Assembly: GCA_000432155.1 (NCBI GenBank)
Contig: FR888485.1
Coordinates: 54,632-118,631 of the forward strand
Length of the DNA: 64,000 nt
Source: Eubacterium sp. CAG:274
Lineage (GTDB): Bacteria > Bacillota > Clostridia > Lachnospirales > CAG-274
Direction: 5' to 3'
Below, in pieces: positions 1 to 9,817 of the stretch (within the stretch, counting starts at the first letter, position 1; each line of letters starts with the position of its first letter). The notes beneath the pieces are model-generated. The model saw nothing but the letters and a program-made list of their open reading frames with translations, was not told the origin of the DNA and did not search any database. The translations under genes and the position numbers were made by a program.

Positions 1-123
1 ACCTTTTACAGCAGAAATAATATCCTTTACAGATAGTGTACCGGAACAATAATTGCTACTTTTGCCTTCAGAACCTTTACCTGCTATAGTACCTCCTGTC
101 CCTATTAACAATATTTTTTTCAT
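1..123 (-). CDS. ansA: L-asparaginase, N-terminal fragment (cut by window edge)
   Basis: The first 41 codons of a minus-strand gene are present; the rest lies beyond base 1. The N-terminus reads MKKILLIGTGGTIAGKGSEG, which carries the TGGTIA motif whose Thr is the nucleophile of asparaginases. These enzymes hydrolyse asparagine to aspartate and ammonia. A GGAG ribosome-binding site sits about 8 nt before the ATG. The motif is specific, but with 41 residues the type (cytoplasmic type I is likely, since no signal peptide is seen) is inference. Confidence 0.75.
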   Translation of the reverse strand, partial: MKKILLIGTGGTIAGKGSEGKSSNYCSGTLSVKDIISAVKG

Positions 124-208
124 TTTACCATTCTCCTACATTTCTAAAAATAATCTTAATAGAATTATACATTTTTTACAGGTCATTTTCAAGTAAGTTT
201 TTTTAGTC

Positions 209-242
209 AAAAAAAGGGTAGACACGAATTTCGCATCTACCC
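209..242 (-). terminator. Intrinsic terminator of pyk
   Basis: Inverted repeat GGGTAGA/TCTACCC (216-222 and 236-242). On the minus strand it is followed by seven T. It lies 20 bp past the pyk stop codon. Confidence 0.85.
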
Positions 243-263
243 AATTATTATAAAATCTATAAA

Positions 264-2030
264 TTATCTGTCAGCAAGAGAAACTGTAGCCTTGTTGCTA
301 TCAATCTGAACAAGAAGTGTATCAGGAATAGTAGCAGCAACATCAATACCCTTGCAAAGGATTACAGGAATCTTTAATTCTCTACCTAAATCAGCAGCGT
401 GAGTAAATTCATCGCCATCTGTGTTACCAACAACAATAGCAGCAGCCTTCATCATATAAGGAATAAGACCCTTATCTGTGTTAGAAGTGATGAATACATC
501 GCCCTTACGGAAGTGAAGCTTAGCTTCGCCAACTGTGTGGATAACATTTGTGTGAGCAACAACAGTACCAGACTTAACAACAGCCTTACCCTGTAAAAGT
601 GTGTTGCCTACAATACCAACCTTGATTGTGTTTGTAGAACCAGTTGTACCAAGAGGAGTACCACCAGTAAATACCATAAGGTCGCCATTCTTAGAAATAC
701 CTTCAACGAGAGCTTTTTCAGCAATATCATCAAAGAGGGCATTAATGCTCTTCTTTTCAAGACCAATGTACATTGGAGTACAACCCCAGATAAGGTTAAG
801 CTGTCTTAAAGTTCTTTCGTTTGGAGTACATGCAAGAATTGGAGTGCTTGGTCTGTACTTAGCAACATCCTTAACTGCTCTACCAGAAATAGTGATTGTA
901 GAAATAAGGCTTGCATTTAAGTCCTGTGCAGTAGTACATGCAGAGTGGCTTACAGCAGAAGTAATATTTCTAGCACCAGTAGTCTTTCTACGAGAAGTGT
1001 TAAATCTTTCGATGTAGTCAATAGACTGTTCAGTCTTTTCAGCAATTCTAGCCATAGCCTTAACAGCTTCAACAGGGTAGCTACCGTTAGCAGTTTCGCC
1101 TGAAAGCATAACAGCGTCAGTATAATCGAAGATAGCATTAGCAACATCGTTTACTTCAGCTCTTGTAGGGCGTGGGTTTTCAATCATAGAGTTAAGCATC
1201 TGAGTAGCTGTAATAACAGGCTTACCTTTTTCAATACACTTCTTAATAAGGAGCTTCTGTACAAGTGGAACTTCTTCAAAAGGAATTTCAACACCAAGGT
1301 CACCACGAGCAACCATAATACCGTCAGTTACTTCGAGGATTTCGTCAATGTTGTCAACACCGTCTCTGTTTTCAATCTTAGAGATAATGTGTACATCAGA
1401 ACCACCACATTCTTCAAGAACTCTCTTGATTTCAAGAACATCTTTAGCAGAACGAATGAAAGATGCAGCGATGTAGTCGATACCCATTTCTACACCAAAC
1501 TTAATATCATCAATATCCTTTTCAGTTAATGCTGGAAGATTGATGTGAATGTCAGGGAGGTTAACACCCTTACGAGAACCAAGTTCAGCAGAGTTGTTTA
1601 CTGTACAGATTACGTCAGAACCCTTAATGTCAACAACAGTAAGACCAACAAGACCGTCATCAATAAGAACAGTAGAACCAATCTTTACATCGTTTGGTAA
1701 GTCCATATAAGTTACTGCAACCTTTGTGTTATCGCCTTCGATATCATCAGTTGTAAGAGTAAATTCCTGACCTGCAACAAGAGAAACCTTCTTTGTAGCA
1801 AAAGTCTTAATTCTGATTTCAGGACCCTTTGTATCAAGAACGATAGGTACTGGCTTACCTAATTCTTCTCTAGCCTGCTTGAAGTTGTTTATTCTTGCAC
1901 CATGCTCTTCATGGTCACCGTGAGAAAAGTTAAGTCTAGCAGCACCAATACCTGCTTCGATTAAAGCCTTTAACTGTTCTACATCATTAGACGATGGGCC
2001 TAAAGTTGCAACTATTTTGGTTTTACGCAT
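264..2030 (-). CDS. pyk: Pyruvate kinase with C-terminal PEP-utiliser-like domain
   Basis: Converts phosphoenolpyruvate and ADP to pyruvate and ATP in glycolysis. At 588 aa it matches the long Bacillus-type enzyme rather than the ~470-aa form. Visible landmarks are ARLNFSHG (substrate Arg 32), LDTKGPEIR (65-73), the catalytic segment ISKIENRDGV with Lys 218 and Glu 220, ARGDLGVEIP with metal-binding Asp 244, and ATQMLNSM near 276. The last ~110 residues form the extra domain related to the phosphohistidine domain of PEP synthase. An AAAGGAG site precedes the ATG. It is transcribed alone, with its own terminator downstream. Confidence 0.97.
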   Translation of the reverse strand: MRKTKIVATLGPSSNDVEQLKALIEAGIGAARLNFSHGDHEEHGARINNFKQAREELGKPVPIVLDTKGPEIRIKTFATKKVSLVAGQEFTLTTDDIEGDNTKVAVTYMDLPNDVKIGSTVLIDDGLVGLTVVDIKGSDVICTVNNSAELGSRKGVNLPDIHINLPALTEKDIDDIKFGVEMGIDYIAASFIRSAKDVLEIKRVLEECGGSDVHIISKIENRDGVDNIDEILEVTDGIMVARGDLGVEIPFEEVPLVQKLLIKKCIEKGKPVITATQMLNSMIENPRPTRAEVNDVANAIFDYTDAVMLSGETANGSYPVEAVKAMARIAEKTEQSIDYIERFNTSRRKTTGARNITSAVSHSACTTAQDLNASLISTITISGRAVKDVAKYRPSTPILACTPNERTLRQLNLIWGCTPMYIGLEKKSINALFDDIAEKALVEGISKNGDLMVFTGGTPLGTTGSTNTIKVGIVGNTLLQGKAVVKSGTVVAHTNVIHTVGEAKLHFRKGDVFITSNTDKGLIPYMMKAAAIVVGNTDGDEFTHAADLGRELKIPVILCKGIDVAATIPDTLLVQIDSNKATVSLADR

Positions 2031-2169
2031 AAATAAAATCTCCTTTAAAAATTGATAAAATATAGTTTAAATTCGTTACAAATTGATAAGCGAATAAATC
2101 GCAAAATCACCATACCCTAATATAACATATTTTTCTCGATAATGCTACAAAAAAATTAAAAAAATTTGT

Positions 2170-2502
2170 TTAAAAACTGGGAATTAGGTGTAAAAGAACC
2201 ATATAAAGTGCTGTTCCAGTGAAAATACTAATCATAGTGTTTTTTAGTTTTAACTGTAATAGGATTACAGTTATACTTGCCAATACTTCGGGAATAGCGT
2301 GGTTACCTGATGTTAAAGTTACATTTTTAAAGCAATATACAATTATAATTGTTATAATTGCCGGAGGCAAATATTTGCCTAAATATATTATAATTTCTGG
2401 TGGTTTTTCCCCTCTGCCAAATATTACGAAAGGAGCTAATCTAGTTCCAAAAGTTATAGCAGCCATTATAAGTATTGAAATTATAAGTTTACTTGTTGTC
2501 AT
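2170..2502 (-). CDS. azlD: Branched-chain amino acid transport protein AzlD
   Basis: Small, very hydrophobic protein (110 aa, about four membrane segments) of the AzlD family, the partner of AzlC in a two-component exporter of branched-chain amino acids and analogues. The segment FGTRLAPFVIFGRGEKPPE is typical of the family. I place the start at the ATG at 2502, nine bases after AAAGGA; a TTG at 2511 would add three residues but sits too close to that site. It overlaps the end of azlC by 14 bp, suggesting translational coupling. Confidence 0.88.
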   Translation of the reverse strand: MTTSKLIISILIMAAITFGTRLAPFVIFGRGEKPPEIIIYLGKYLPPAIITIIIVYCFKNVTLTSGNHAIPEVLASITVILLQLKLKNTMISIFTGTALYMVLLHLIPSF

Positions 2503-3181
2503 CTTTTTCAATCCTTTCTCTTAAAACTACTAAAAGTATAACTGTCATTATAGCCCCACCTAAAAGTATGTTGCCTTTACCAAATAACATAAGGGCAAAC
2601 AATGCTGTGCCAGCACCTATTATGAAAGGATACTTTGTTGTAAATGTTTTTAGCTGAGATGTAAGAAGTACTAAGAACAATGCTGTCATAGCAAAATCAA
2701 GTCCTGTAGTATCGAATTTTACAACAGAGCCAAAGACGGCACCAAGTACGCAACCGGCTATCCAGCTTAAATAGTTAATAACTGCTACATAAAAAATGTA
2801 TTGGTTTGTATTTACATTTTTTGGATATACTGTGCCAGTTAATAGGGCATAGGTTTCGTCTGTAAGCAGAAAAATGAGAAATGGCTTTTTTCTACCTGTT
2901 TTGTTAAATGTTTCTATAAGAGAAAGACCGTAAAAAAGGTGCTTACAGTTTATAAGAAATGTTGTGATTATTATTGTTATAAGGGGAGAGTTGTTTTTTA
3001 TAAAGTCAACGGCAATATACTGTCCGGCACCTGCATACATAAGTATTGCCATAATACCAGATGTTATAACTTTTTGACCCAAAGAACTCATCATAAGTCC
3101 AAAGGCGAAGCCAGAGGGCAAGTACCCCAATATAACAGGGAGGCTTGTTTTGAAAGCCTCATTTAGTGCTTTTTTATCCAT
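2489..3181 (-). CDS. azlC: Branched-chain amino acid permease AzlC
   Basis: 230-aa integral membrane protein of the AzlC/YgaZ family. N-terminal features LPVILGYLPSGFAFGLMMSSLG and the later segment NCKHLFYGLSL are family hallmarks. With AzlD it is expected to export leucine, isoleucine and valine or toxic analogues. It begins 12 bp after the dnaE stop, so the two genes are probably read from the dnaE promoter; the pairing with dnaE looks positional rather than functional. Confidence 0.92.
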   Translation of the reverse strand: MDKKALNEAFKTSLPVILGYLPSGFAFGLMMSSLGQKVITSGIMAILMYAGAGQYIAVDFIKNNSPLITIIITTFLINCKHLFYGLSLIETFNKTGRKKPFLIFLLTDETYALLTGTVYPKNVNTNQYIFYVAVINYLSWIAGCVLGAVFGSVVKFDTTGLDFAMTALFLVLLTSQLKTFTTKYPFIIGAGTALFALMLFGKGNILLGGAIMTVILLVVLRERIEKDDNK

Positions 3182-3193
3182 TTTATTTACCTT

Positions 3194-6100
3194 CTATCTG
3201 ACAACAAGAGAGCTTTCTCCTACAAGTTCCTTTAATTCTTGTAAAAGAATGTCATTTAAACTGACATAACCTTCTCTGGCAGTTGTCATTTTTTGTCCTG
3301 TTTTTTCATCGTAAATTATAACTCTTACATCGCCAGCGTGTTTTTTTGTAACGGTGGAAACATCGCTTATTGTTACAGAGCTATCTTTAGGTATTCTTAT
3401 CCATAAAGTTTGGTTTTTGCGATTAATGTGGTCATAATCGCTTATGGCACTAGCTAAAATACTAGAGCCTTTATCTTCAGAAACAGAAGCTCGTCCCTTT
3501 ACCAGAATAATATTGTTTTCTGTTAAAAAAGAGGAAACACTTGTGTATACAGCAGGGAAGACAATAATATCTATTGTGCCATAAAGGTCCTCAATAGTAA
3601 CAAATGCCATTTGCTGATTGCTCTTAGTGTAATGTTTTTTTACAGTAGTTACAATACCACCTACAATAACTTCTGTTCCGTCTGTAATTTTATTTGGATT
3701 GCTGAAATCTTCTTCTTCAAAGGCGAAATCCAAAGTTGAATTTGAAATGTATTTACTTAATACTTCGTTATATTCATCAAGAGGATGACCACTTACATAA
3801 ATACCTAAGTATTCCTTTTCTTTATCCAGTAAAAATCTATTTTCAAATTCAGGTACATTAGGCAATTCATCTTTGTAATTTTCTTGAGAATTTTCTCCGC
3901 CTAATTGGAAAAGGCTCATCTGTCCCTCAATGTTAGATTTTTTTCTGGAATTAAGTCCCTCATACATTTTTTTATAACTTTGTATATACTGACTTCTCTT
4001 TCCTCCCAGAGAGTCGAAAGCACCAGCATAAATAAGACTTTCTATAGTTTTGCTATTTATGTTGCTACCCATTCTGTCTAAAAATTGATGAAGACTTTTG
4101 AAGTTTCCCTCGTTACTTCTGTTTTTCATTATGGAAGTAATGTTATTAGAACCTACGCCCTTTATAGCTGAAAGTCCAAAGCGTATATTTCCGTCAGAAA
4201 CACTAAAGTTACTTAAACTTTCGTTTATATCTGGTGGAAGTATACCAATGTTCATAGCTTTGCAGTTGGCAATATAGAGGGCAATTTTATCTGGTCTGTC
4301 TTGAACACTTGTCATTAAGGCTGCCATAAATTCAGCAGGATAATGTGTTTTGAGCCAAGCTGTCTGGTACGCAACAACAGCATAGCAAGCGGCGTGAGAT
4401 TTGTTAAAGGCATACTTTGCAAAGTCTGTCATTTCATCGAAAATAGTATTTGCAATATTTGCAGAAATACCGTTTTTAACACAGCCAGGAACACTATCCC
4501 CAAGACCGTTTATGAAGTTTTCTCTTTCCTTTGCCATAACATCGGCTTTTTTCTTAGACATAGCACGACGCACCATATCACTTCGACCAAGAGAGTAACC
4601 GGCAAGTTCCTGAACAATTTGCATTACCTGTTCCTGATAAACTATACAGCCATAGGTATTACGGAGTATAGGCTCAAGGAGAGGGTGGGTATACTTTATA
4701 TGTGACGGATTATTTTTACCGTCAATATACTTTGGTATAAAGTCCATTGGACCTGGTCGATAAAGTGAAATACCGGCAATAATGTCTTCAATATTGTTAG
4801 GTCTGAGTTCCTTCATGAATGATGTCATACCTGGACTTTCCAACTGGAATACACCTAAGGTTTTACCTGATGAAATAAGGTCATAAACTTCTCTGTCGGC
4901 ATAGTCAATATTATGACCGTCAAATTTAAGACCGTAATTTCTCTCTATTTCCTTAAAGGCATTTTGTATTACCGTAAGTGTTCTAAGACCTAAGAAATCC
5001 ATTTTAAGCAGACCTAATTCTTCACAAATGGTCATAGTATACTGTGTAGTGATTGCGTTATCCTTTACATTCAGGTTAAGGGGAACATAATCTTCAACAG
5101 GTCTATCGGAAATAATTACACCTGCTGCGTGAGTAGAAGTGTGTCGAGGTAAGCCCTCTAATTTCATTGACATATCTATAAGGTGCTTTACAGTAGGGTC
5201 TGTGTCGTATATTTCCTTAAATTCTGGATTTTTAACAAGTGCTTTTTCAATAGTAATGTGAAGTTCCTGTGGAACCATTTTAGCAACTCTGTCAACATCG
5301 GCATAAGGTATGTTTAATGCTCGACCTACATCACGAATGGCATTTCTAGCCGCCATGGTACCAAATGTAACAATTTGCACAACTTGGTCGTTACCATATT
5401 TTCGTCTTACATAGTCAATAACTTCTCCTCGTCTTTCGTAACAGAAGTCAATATCTATATCAGGCATTGAAACTCTTTCAGGGTTCAAAAATCTTTCAAA
5501 GATAAGGTCATATTTAATAGGGTCAATATCTGTTATTCTAAGAGAATAGGCAACTATTGAACCAGCAGCAGAACCTCTACCTGGACCTACACTTATACCG
5601 TTATCTTTAGCGTACTTAATGAAATCCCAAACGATAAGAAAGTAGTCTACAAAGCCCATTTGAATTATAATTGAAAGTTCGTAATCAAGTCGTTCTTTAA
5701 GTTTTGGAGTAACTTCTCCATATCTTTCTTTAAGACCGTTTAAGGCAAGCTCACTTAAATATTCAACAGCAGTTTTTCCCTCCGGAACATCAAAGACAGG
5801 CAATTTATAGTTACCAAACTCAAATTCTACATTACATCTTTGAGCGATTTTGTAAGTATTTTCACAAGCCTGATGAGCATAAGGAAAAAGGGAGTACATT
5901 TCCTCTGGAGATTTTACATAGTATTGACCACCCTCATATCTCATTCTGTCTGCTTCATCAACAGTAGTGTTAGTCTGTATACAGAGGAGAATATCGTGAG
6001 CCTCAGCATCTTCTGGAGAAATATAGTGGCAATCGTTTGTGGCTACAAGAGGTATGCCTGTTTCCTGATGCATACGCATAAGGGATTGATTTACAGTTTG

Positions 6101-6664
6101 CTGGTCTACAGAACCGTCCATATGGTCTTGTAATTCTAAGAAGAAATTGTTTTCTCCAAAAATATTGTTGTATCTTAATGCTACTTCCTTTCCCTTGTCA
6201 TAGCTTTGTCTTATAATAGTACGGGCTACAGGACCGGCTAAACAAGCACTAAGGGCGATTATGCCCTCGTGATACTTTTCTAAAAGTTCAATATCTACTC
6301 TAGGTTTGTAGTAAAAACCGTCTTTAAAACCATAGGATACAATTTTTATAAGATTGTCATAACCCTTGTTGTTTTCTGCAAGAAGGACAAGATGATAATA
6401 GAAGTTGTCAGGACTATTTTCCTTGTCAAATCTGCTTTTACTGGCAACATATACTTCACAACCAATAATAGGCTTTATCCCCTCTGCTTTGGCAGCTTTA
6501 TAAAATTCTACACAGCCATACATAACACCATGGTCGGTTATGGCTATACTATCCATACCTAATTCTTTTGTCTTTTTAACAAGCTCTTTTATTTTAGAAG
6601 AACCGTCTAAAAGACTGAAGCCAGTATGAACATGTAAATGTGTAAAATTTCTAGTGTTTTCCAT
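3194..6664 (-). CDS. dnaE: DNA polymerase III subunit alpha, DnaE type
   Basis: Replicative C-family DNA polymerase of 1156 aa. Domains in order: N-terminal PHP (THLHVHTGFSLLDGSS, residues 8-23), polymerase core with the catalytic triplet-Asp motif PDIDIDF near residue 400, fingers with the YQEQVM motif, tandem helix-hairpin-helix, and a C-terminal OB fold (IDIIVFPAVY). Firmicutes also carry PolC; DnaE there often extends primers. The start is the ATG at 6664, seven bases after AAAGGAGG; an in-frame TTG at 6682 lies upstream of that site and is unlikely. It leads a probable dnaE-azlC-azlD unit. Confidence 0.96.
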   Translation of the reverse strand: MENTRNFTHLHVHTGFSLLDGSSKIKELVKKTKELGMDSIAITDHGVMYGCVEFYKAAKAEGIKPIIGCEVYVASKSRFDKENSPDNFYYHLVLLAENNKGYDNLIKIVSYGFKDGFYYKPRVDIELLEKYHEGIIALSACLAGPVARTIIRQSYDKGKEVALRYNNIFGENNFFLELQDHMDGSVDQQTVNQSLMRMHQETGIPLVATNDCHYISPEDAEAHDILLCIQTNTTVDEADRMRYEGGQYYVKSPEEMYSLFPYAHQACENTYKIAQRCNVEFEFGNYKLPVFDVPEGKTAVEYLSELALNGLKERYGEVTPKLKERLDYELSIIIQMGFVDYFLIVWDFIKYAKDNGISVGPGRGSAAGSIVAYSLRITDIDPIKYDLIFERFLNPERVSMPDIDIDFCYERRGEVIDYVRRKYGNDQVVQIVTFGTMAARNAIRDVGRALNIPYADVDRVAKMVPQELHITIEKALVKNPEFKEIYDTDPTVKHLIDMSMKLEGLPRHTSTHAAGVIISDRPVEDYVPLNLNVKDNAITTQYTMTICEELGLLKMDFLGLRTLTVIQNAFKEIERNYGLKFDGHNIDYADREVYDLISSGKTLGVFQLESPGMTSFMKELRPNNIEDIIAGISLYRPGPMDFIPKYIDGKNNPSHIKYTHPLLEPILRNTYGCIVYQEQVMQIVQELAGYSLGRSDMVRRAMSKKKADVMAKERENFINGLGDSVPGCVKNGISANIANTIFDEMTDFAKYAFNKSHAACYAVVAYQTAWLKTHYPAEFMAALMTSVQDRPDKIALYIANCKAMNIGILPPDINESLSNFSVSDGNIRFGLSAIKGVGSNNITSIMKNRSNEGNFKSLHQFLDRMGSNINSKTIESLIYAGAFDSLGGKRSQYIQSYKKMYEGLNSRKKSNIEGQMSLFQLGGENSQENYKDELPNVPEFENRFLLDKEKEYLGIYVSGHPLDEYNEVLSKYISNSTLDFAFEEEDFSNPNKITDGTEVIVGGIVTTVKKHYTKSNQQMAFVTIEDLYGTIDIIVFPAVYTSVSSFLTENNIILVKGRASVSEDKGSSILASAISDYDHINRKNQTLWIRIPKDSSVTISDVSTVTKKHAGDVRVIIYDEKTGQKMTTAREGYVSLNDILLQELKELVGESSLVVR

Positions 6665-6693
6665 CTTCTTTCCTCCTTTCAATCGTATCTTTC

Positions 6694-6722
6694 AGTATAT
6701 CACAAAATAAGAGGTTGTTCAA
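6694..6722 (-). promoter_or_regulatory. Promoter of dnaE
   Basis: Read on the minus strand: -35 TTGAAC (6717-6722), 17-bp spacer, -10 TATACT (6694-6699). It ends 30 bp upstream of the dnaE ATG. Confidence 0.7.
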
Positions 6723-6822
6723 CATTTGGGAGATTGGCAAAAAATATATATTATACTTTTATTTACTGTTTAATTATGGTATCATAATTTCATAAAGGGT
6801 TTAAAAGAAATGGAGGTATTAT

Positions 6823-8127
6823 ATGAAAAAATTTATATGTTGCTTGCTATCAGTTTTGTTATTTACAATGCCTGTATATGCAGGGGAAATAAAGGGCGTA
6901 GAGAAAATAGGTGGAATAGAAAAAATAGGGGATATTCCAACAGGAAGTATTACAGCAATAGAAAAAACAGACTTAGAGTATGCTCCAAGTATTCATAATG
7001 TTAAAAGTGGATTAGATGAGGAATACACTTTTTATAGCCAGCTCTCAGATGAAGGAAAACAGTATTATGATGCTTTAGAAGACAATGTAATGAAAATGGT
7101 AAATGGTACAGAAACTGTAACTACTAATATTACAGTTAATATGGGAACAGGCTTAGATGAGAATACTGCCATTAATAATGCTTTAAATATTGGATTTGAT
7201 GGAGCAAAGAGGGGCATTGTAGCTTTTTGGTACGATAATCCACAGTATTTTTGGTTTGATATTAATAAGATAATTTTTAGTGCCAGTTATTATCCAAATT
7301 TATCATACAATAGTGAAAATGGAACTTTTTTACTTATTATTAAAACAGGTGTTAATAGTAGCGGAACAGGTTATACAAATTATTATCCAGACGGTTATGA
7401 TACACAAGAGGAAGTTGAAACAGATTGGAATAAACTTGTAAAGTGTAAAAATGAGCTTATAGCAAATATGGATAATACAGGTAGTGATTTTGAAAAAGTA
7501 AAATATTTTAATGATTGGCTTTGTGATAATAACACATATAATGAAACCACTCTTGTTACCAAAATGCGTTATATTATTACAGGAGCTATGATATACGGAG
7601 ATACAGATGAAAAAGAAAAGTATCCAGTTTGTCAAAGTTACGCTTTTGCGTTGAAATATCTTTGTGATGAGGCAAATATACCTTGTACTGTTGTTACATC
7701 ATCAACTCATATGTGGAATTTGGTTAAACTAAATGGAAAATGGTATATTGTAGATACTACTTGGAATGACAATTATAAAGATGCTTACATATCAGCAAAT
7801 GTAAAAGATAAAAATCTTACTTGTTATAACTGGCTTGCTATAGGGTCAGATAAAGCTACTGCCATTGACCAAGATTCAGCCCATATTGAGAGTATGGAGT
7901 ATGATTTTAATGCTATAGACCCAACAACAAATACATTACTTGAAAATTTGGGCATAGATAGCTATGCTAATGCTGACACAAATAGTGATTGTACTATTTC
8001 AAGAGCTGATATAGCTGTAATTTTGAAAAATGCTAATGGCAAGTATAAGGTTACAAAAGATGTAAACGGTGATGGAAAAATTGATTTGAAAGACAGTATA
8101 AGTCTTTCTAAATTGTTACTGAAATAG
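6823..8127 (+). CDS. Secreted transglutaminase-like protein with dockerin-like C-terminus
   Basis: 434 aa with a signal peptide (residues 1-20, cleavage after VYA). The middle holds a transglutaminase-like fold with the expected triad: Cys 270 (YPVCQSYA), His 296 (STHMWN) and Asp 311 (YIVDTTWND). The C-terminal ~55 residues look like a type I dockerin, with two calcium-loop repeats: DTNSDCTISRAD and DVNGDGKIDLKD. It is therefore an exported, possibly surface-assembled peptidase or cross-linking enzyme; its substrate cannot be inferred. GGAGG lies six bases before the ATG. The gene stands alone, divergent from dnaE. Confidence is high for the domains, low for the biological role. Confidence 0.87.
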   Translation: MKKFICCLLSVLLFTMPVYAGEIKGVEKIGGIEKIGDIPTGSITAIEKTDLEYAPSIHNVKSGLDEEYTFYSQLSDEGKQYYDALEDNVMKMVNGTETVTTNITVNMGTGLDENTAINNALNIGFDGAKRGIVAFWYDNPQYFWFDINKIIFSASYYPNLSYNSENGTFLLIIKTGVNSSGTGYTNYYPDGYDTQEEVETDWNKLVKCKNELIANMDNTGSDFEKVKYFNDWLCDNNTYNETTLVTKMRYIITGAMIYGDTDEKEKYPVCQSYAFALKYLCDEANIPCTVVTSSTHMWNLVKLNGKWYIVDTTWNDNYKDAYISANVKDKNLTCYNWLAIGSDKATAIDQDSAHIESMEYDFNAIDPTTNTLLENLGIDSYANADTNSDCTISRADIAVILKNANGKYKVTKDVNGDGKIDLKDSISLSKLLLK

Positions 8128-8142
8128 TGTACAAAAAACAAA

Positions 8143-8168
8143 ATGGGGTGCTGAAATCAGCACCCCAT
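8143..8168 (-). terminator. Terminator of yhbY, possibly bidirectional
   Basis: Perfect 12-bp inverted repeat ATGGGGTGCTGA/TCAGCACCCCAT. On the minus strand it is followed by a T-rich run (8130-8142). It may also stop the convergent gene ending at 8127, although the plus-strand side lacks a clean T tract. Confidence 0.8.
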
Positions 8169-8173
8169 ATATA

Positions 8174-8461
8174 TTATCTAGGCAATTCTATAACAGGCTT
8201 TTTAGCAGGTCTATAAAGTACAAACTTTCTACCAATAACCTGAACAACCTCTGCTCTTGCTCTTTCGCCAACTGTGTTAGCAACATCTCTTACTTCTTCA
8301 AAGCAGTTATCAAGAACAGTAGCCTTTATTAATTCTCTTGCTTCTAAAACTTCATTAACGCTGGCAACAACTTCTGGAGTTACGCCACCCTTGCCAATCT
8401 GAACAACAGGGTCAAGTTTCTGTGCAAGTTTTCTTAAATATGCTCTTTGCTTACTTGTCAT
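8174..8461 (-). CDS. yhbY: CRM-domain RNA-binding protein YhbY
   Basis: 95-aa protein of the YhbY family, which binds pre-50S ribosomal particles. The sequence has the family features SKQRAYLRKLAQKL at the N-terminus, the glycine-rich loop QIGKGGVT (22-29) and the closing strand QVIGRKFVLYR. It follows obgE by 24 bp on the same strand; the obg-yhbY pairing is common in Firmicutes and fits a shared role in large-subunit assembly. Confidence 0.94.
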   Translation of the reverse strand: MTSKQRAYLRKLAQKLDPVVQIGKGGVTPEVVASVNEVLEARELIKATVLDNCFEEVRDVANTVGERARAEVVQVIGRKFVLYRPAKKPVIELPR

Positions 8462-8485
8462 ATTTTCTCCTTATACAAAATAAAA

Positions 8486-9763
8486 TTATTCAAAGAATTC
8501 AAATTCTAAGTCGTAAATTCTAACTGTATCGCCTTCGTTAATACCTTTTTCTTTAAGAGCATCAATAATACCCTTATCTCTAAGGTATCTTTGGAAGAAT
8601 GCAAAGCCTTTTTCTGTGTCGATGTTTGTGTAACCAATCATCTTTTCTACGCCAATACCTTCAACTACATAGTAACCCTGAGATGGCTGAGAAATAGTGA
8701 AAGGCTCATTACCAACATTTTCGTATTCGCTGTATTCGTCATAATCTTCTTCAAATACAATATCCTCTGGATAATTCTTGAGAATATCAGCAACTGCTGC
8801 CAAAAGTTCATCAAGACCAGTATTAGTAGCAGCTGAAATAGGGAATACTTTAATACCCATAGGCTCATATTTAGCCTTAATTTTTTCAAAGTTTTCCTGT
8901 GCTTCTGGAATATCCATTTTGTTTACAGCTATAACAGAAGGGCGATTTGCAAGGTCTTCTTTATATTTTACAAGCTCATTCTGAATTTTTTCATAATTTT
9001 CAATAGGGTCGCCTTCAAGACCAGAACCGTCTACAACATGGATAAATACCTTAGTTCTTTCAACATGACGAAGGAATTCGTGGCCTAAACCTATACCTTC
9101 GCTAGCACCCTCAATAAGACCAGGAATATCTGCCATAACAAAATCTTCGCCCCAACGACTTCTTACAACACCTAAGTTAGGACTAAGAGTTGTGAAGTGA
9201 TAGTTTGCAATCTTTGGATTGGCATTTGTAACCATTGAAAGCAATGTAGACTTACCAACATTAGGGAAACCTATTAAACCAACATCAGCTATAAGCTTTA
9301 ACTCAAGTATTAAATCGTATTCTTTTGAAGTGCGTCCTCTTTCTGCATATCTAGGAGCCTGTCTTGTAGGAGTTGCAAAGTGCTGATTACCTTTACCACC
9401 TTTGCCTCCCTTAATGAGGACCTTCTTCTGACCATTTTCAGTCATATCAGCCATAATTTTGTTGGAGTTAGCTTCTCTAATTATAGTACCAACGGGAACT
9501 TTAATTATAATGTCTTCGCCGTCTGCACCAAAGCAATTTCTCTTTCCACCGTCTTGACCAGGCTGTGCCTTAAACATTCTCTTGTATCTAAAATCCAAAA
9601 GTGTGTTCATACCCTCGTCAGCTATGAAAATAATGTCACCGCCTTTACCACCGTCGCCACCATCTGGGCCACCGTTAGTAACATACTTTGCTCTGAAGAA
9701 ACTTACTGCACCATTACCACCGTTTCCGCCTTTAACATGTATTCTGACTTTATCGACAAACAT
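8486..9763 (-). CDS. obgE: GTPase ObgE/CgtA
   Basis: Essential ribosome-assembly GTPase, 425 aa. Domains in order: glycine-rich Obg fold (1-158, e.g. GGNGGNGAVSF), the G domain with Walker A GFPNVGKST (about 165-173), switch-region DIPGLIEGAS and NKMD, then the C-terminal OCT domain (about 345-425). It lies downstream of rplU-prp-rpmA, a common arrangement, but a terminator at 9818-9859 separates it from rpmA, so it probably relies on read-through or its own promoter. Confidence 0.97.
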   Translation of the reverse strand: MFVDKVRIHVKGGNGGNGAVSFFRAKYVTNGGPDGGDGGKGGDIIFIADEGMNTLLDFRYKRMFKAQPGQDGGKRNCFGADGEDIIIKVPVGTIIREANSNKIMADMTENGQKKVLIKGGKGGKGNQHFATPTRQAPRYAERGRTSKEYDLILELKLIADVGLIGFPNVGKSTLLSMVTNANPKIANYHFTTLSPNLGVVRSRWGEDFVMADIPGLIEGASEGIGLGHEFLRHVERTKVFIHVVDGSGLEGDPIENYEKIQNELVKYKEDLANRPSVIAVNKMDIPEAQENFEKIKAKYEPMGIKVFPISAATNTGLDELLAAVADILKNYPEDIVFEEDYDEYSEYENVGNEPFTISQPSQGYYVVEGIGVEKMIGYTNIDTEKGFAFFQRYLRDKGIIDALKEKGINEGDTVRIYDLEFEFFE

Positions 9764-9817
9764 TTTATCACTTCCTTACCTATATATTATATACAATAAC
9801 TACAAAAAACTTACTAT

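Noticed and set aside
2219..2524. 101-codon plus-strand frame overlapping azlC/azlD
   Set aside because: Antisense to a clear azlC-azlD pair, no ribosome-binding site, composition reflects the complementary strand.
6665..6682. TTG start for dnaE adding six residues
   Set aside because: The extra codons read through AAAGGAGG, the ribosome-binding site for the ATG at 6664.
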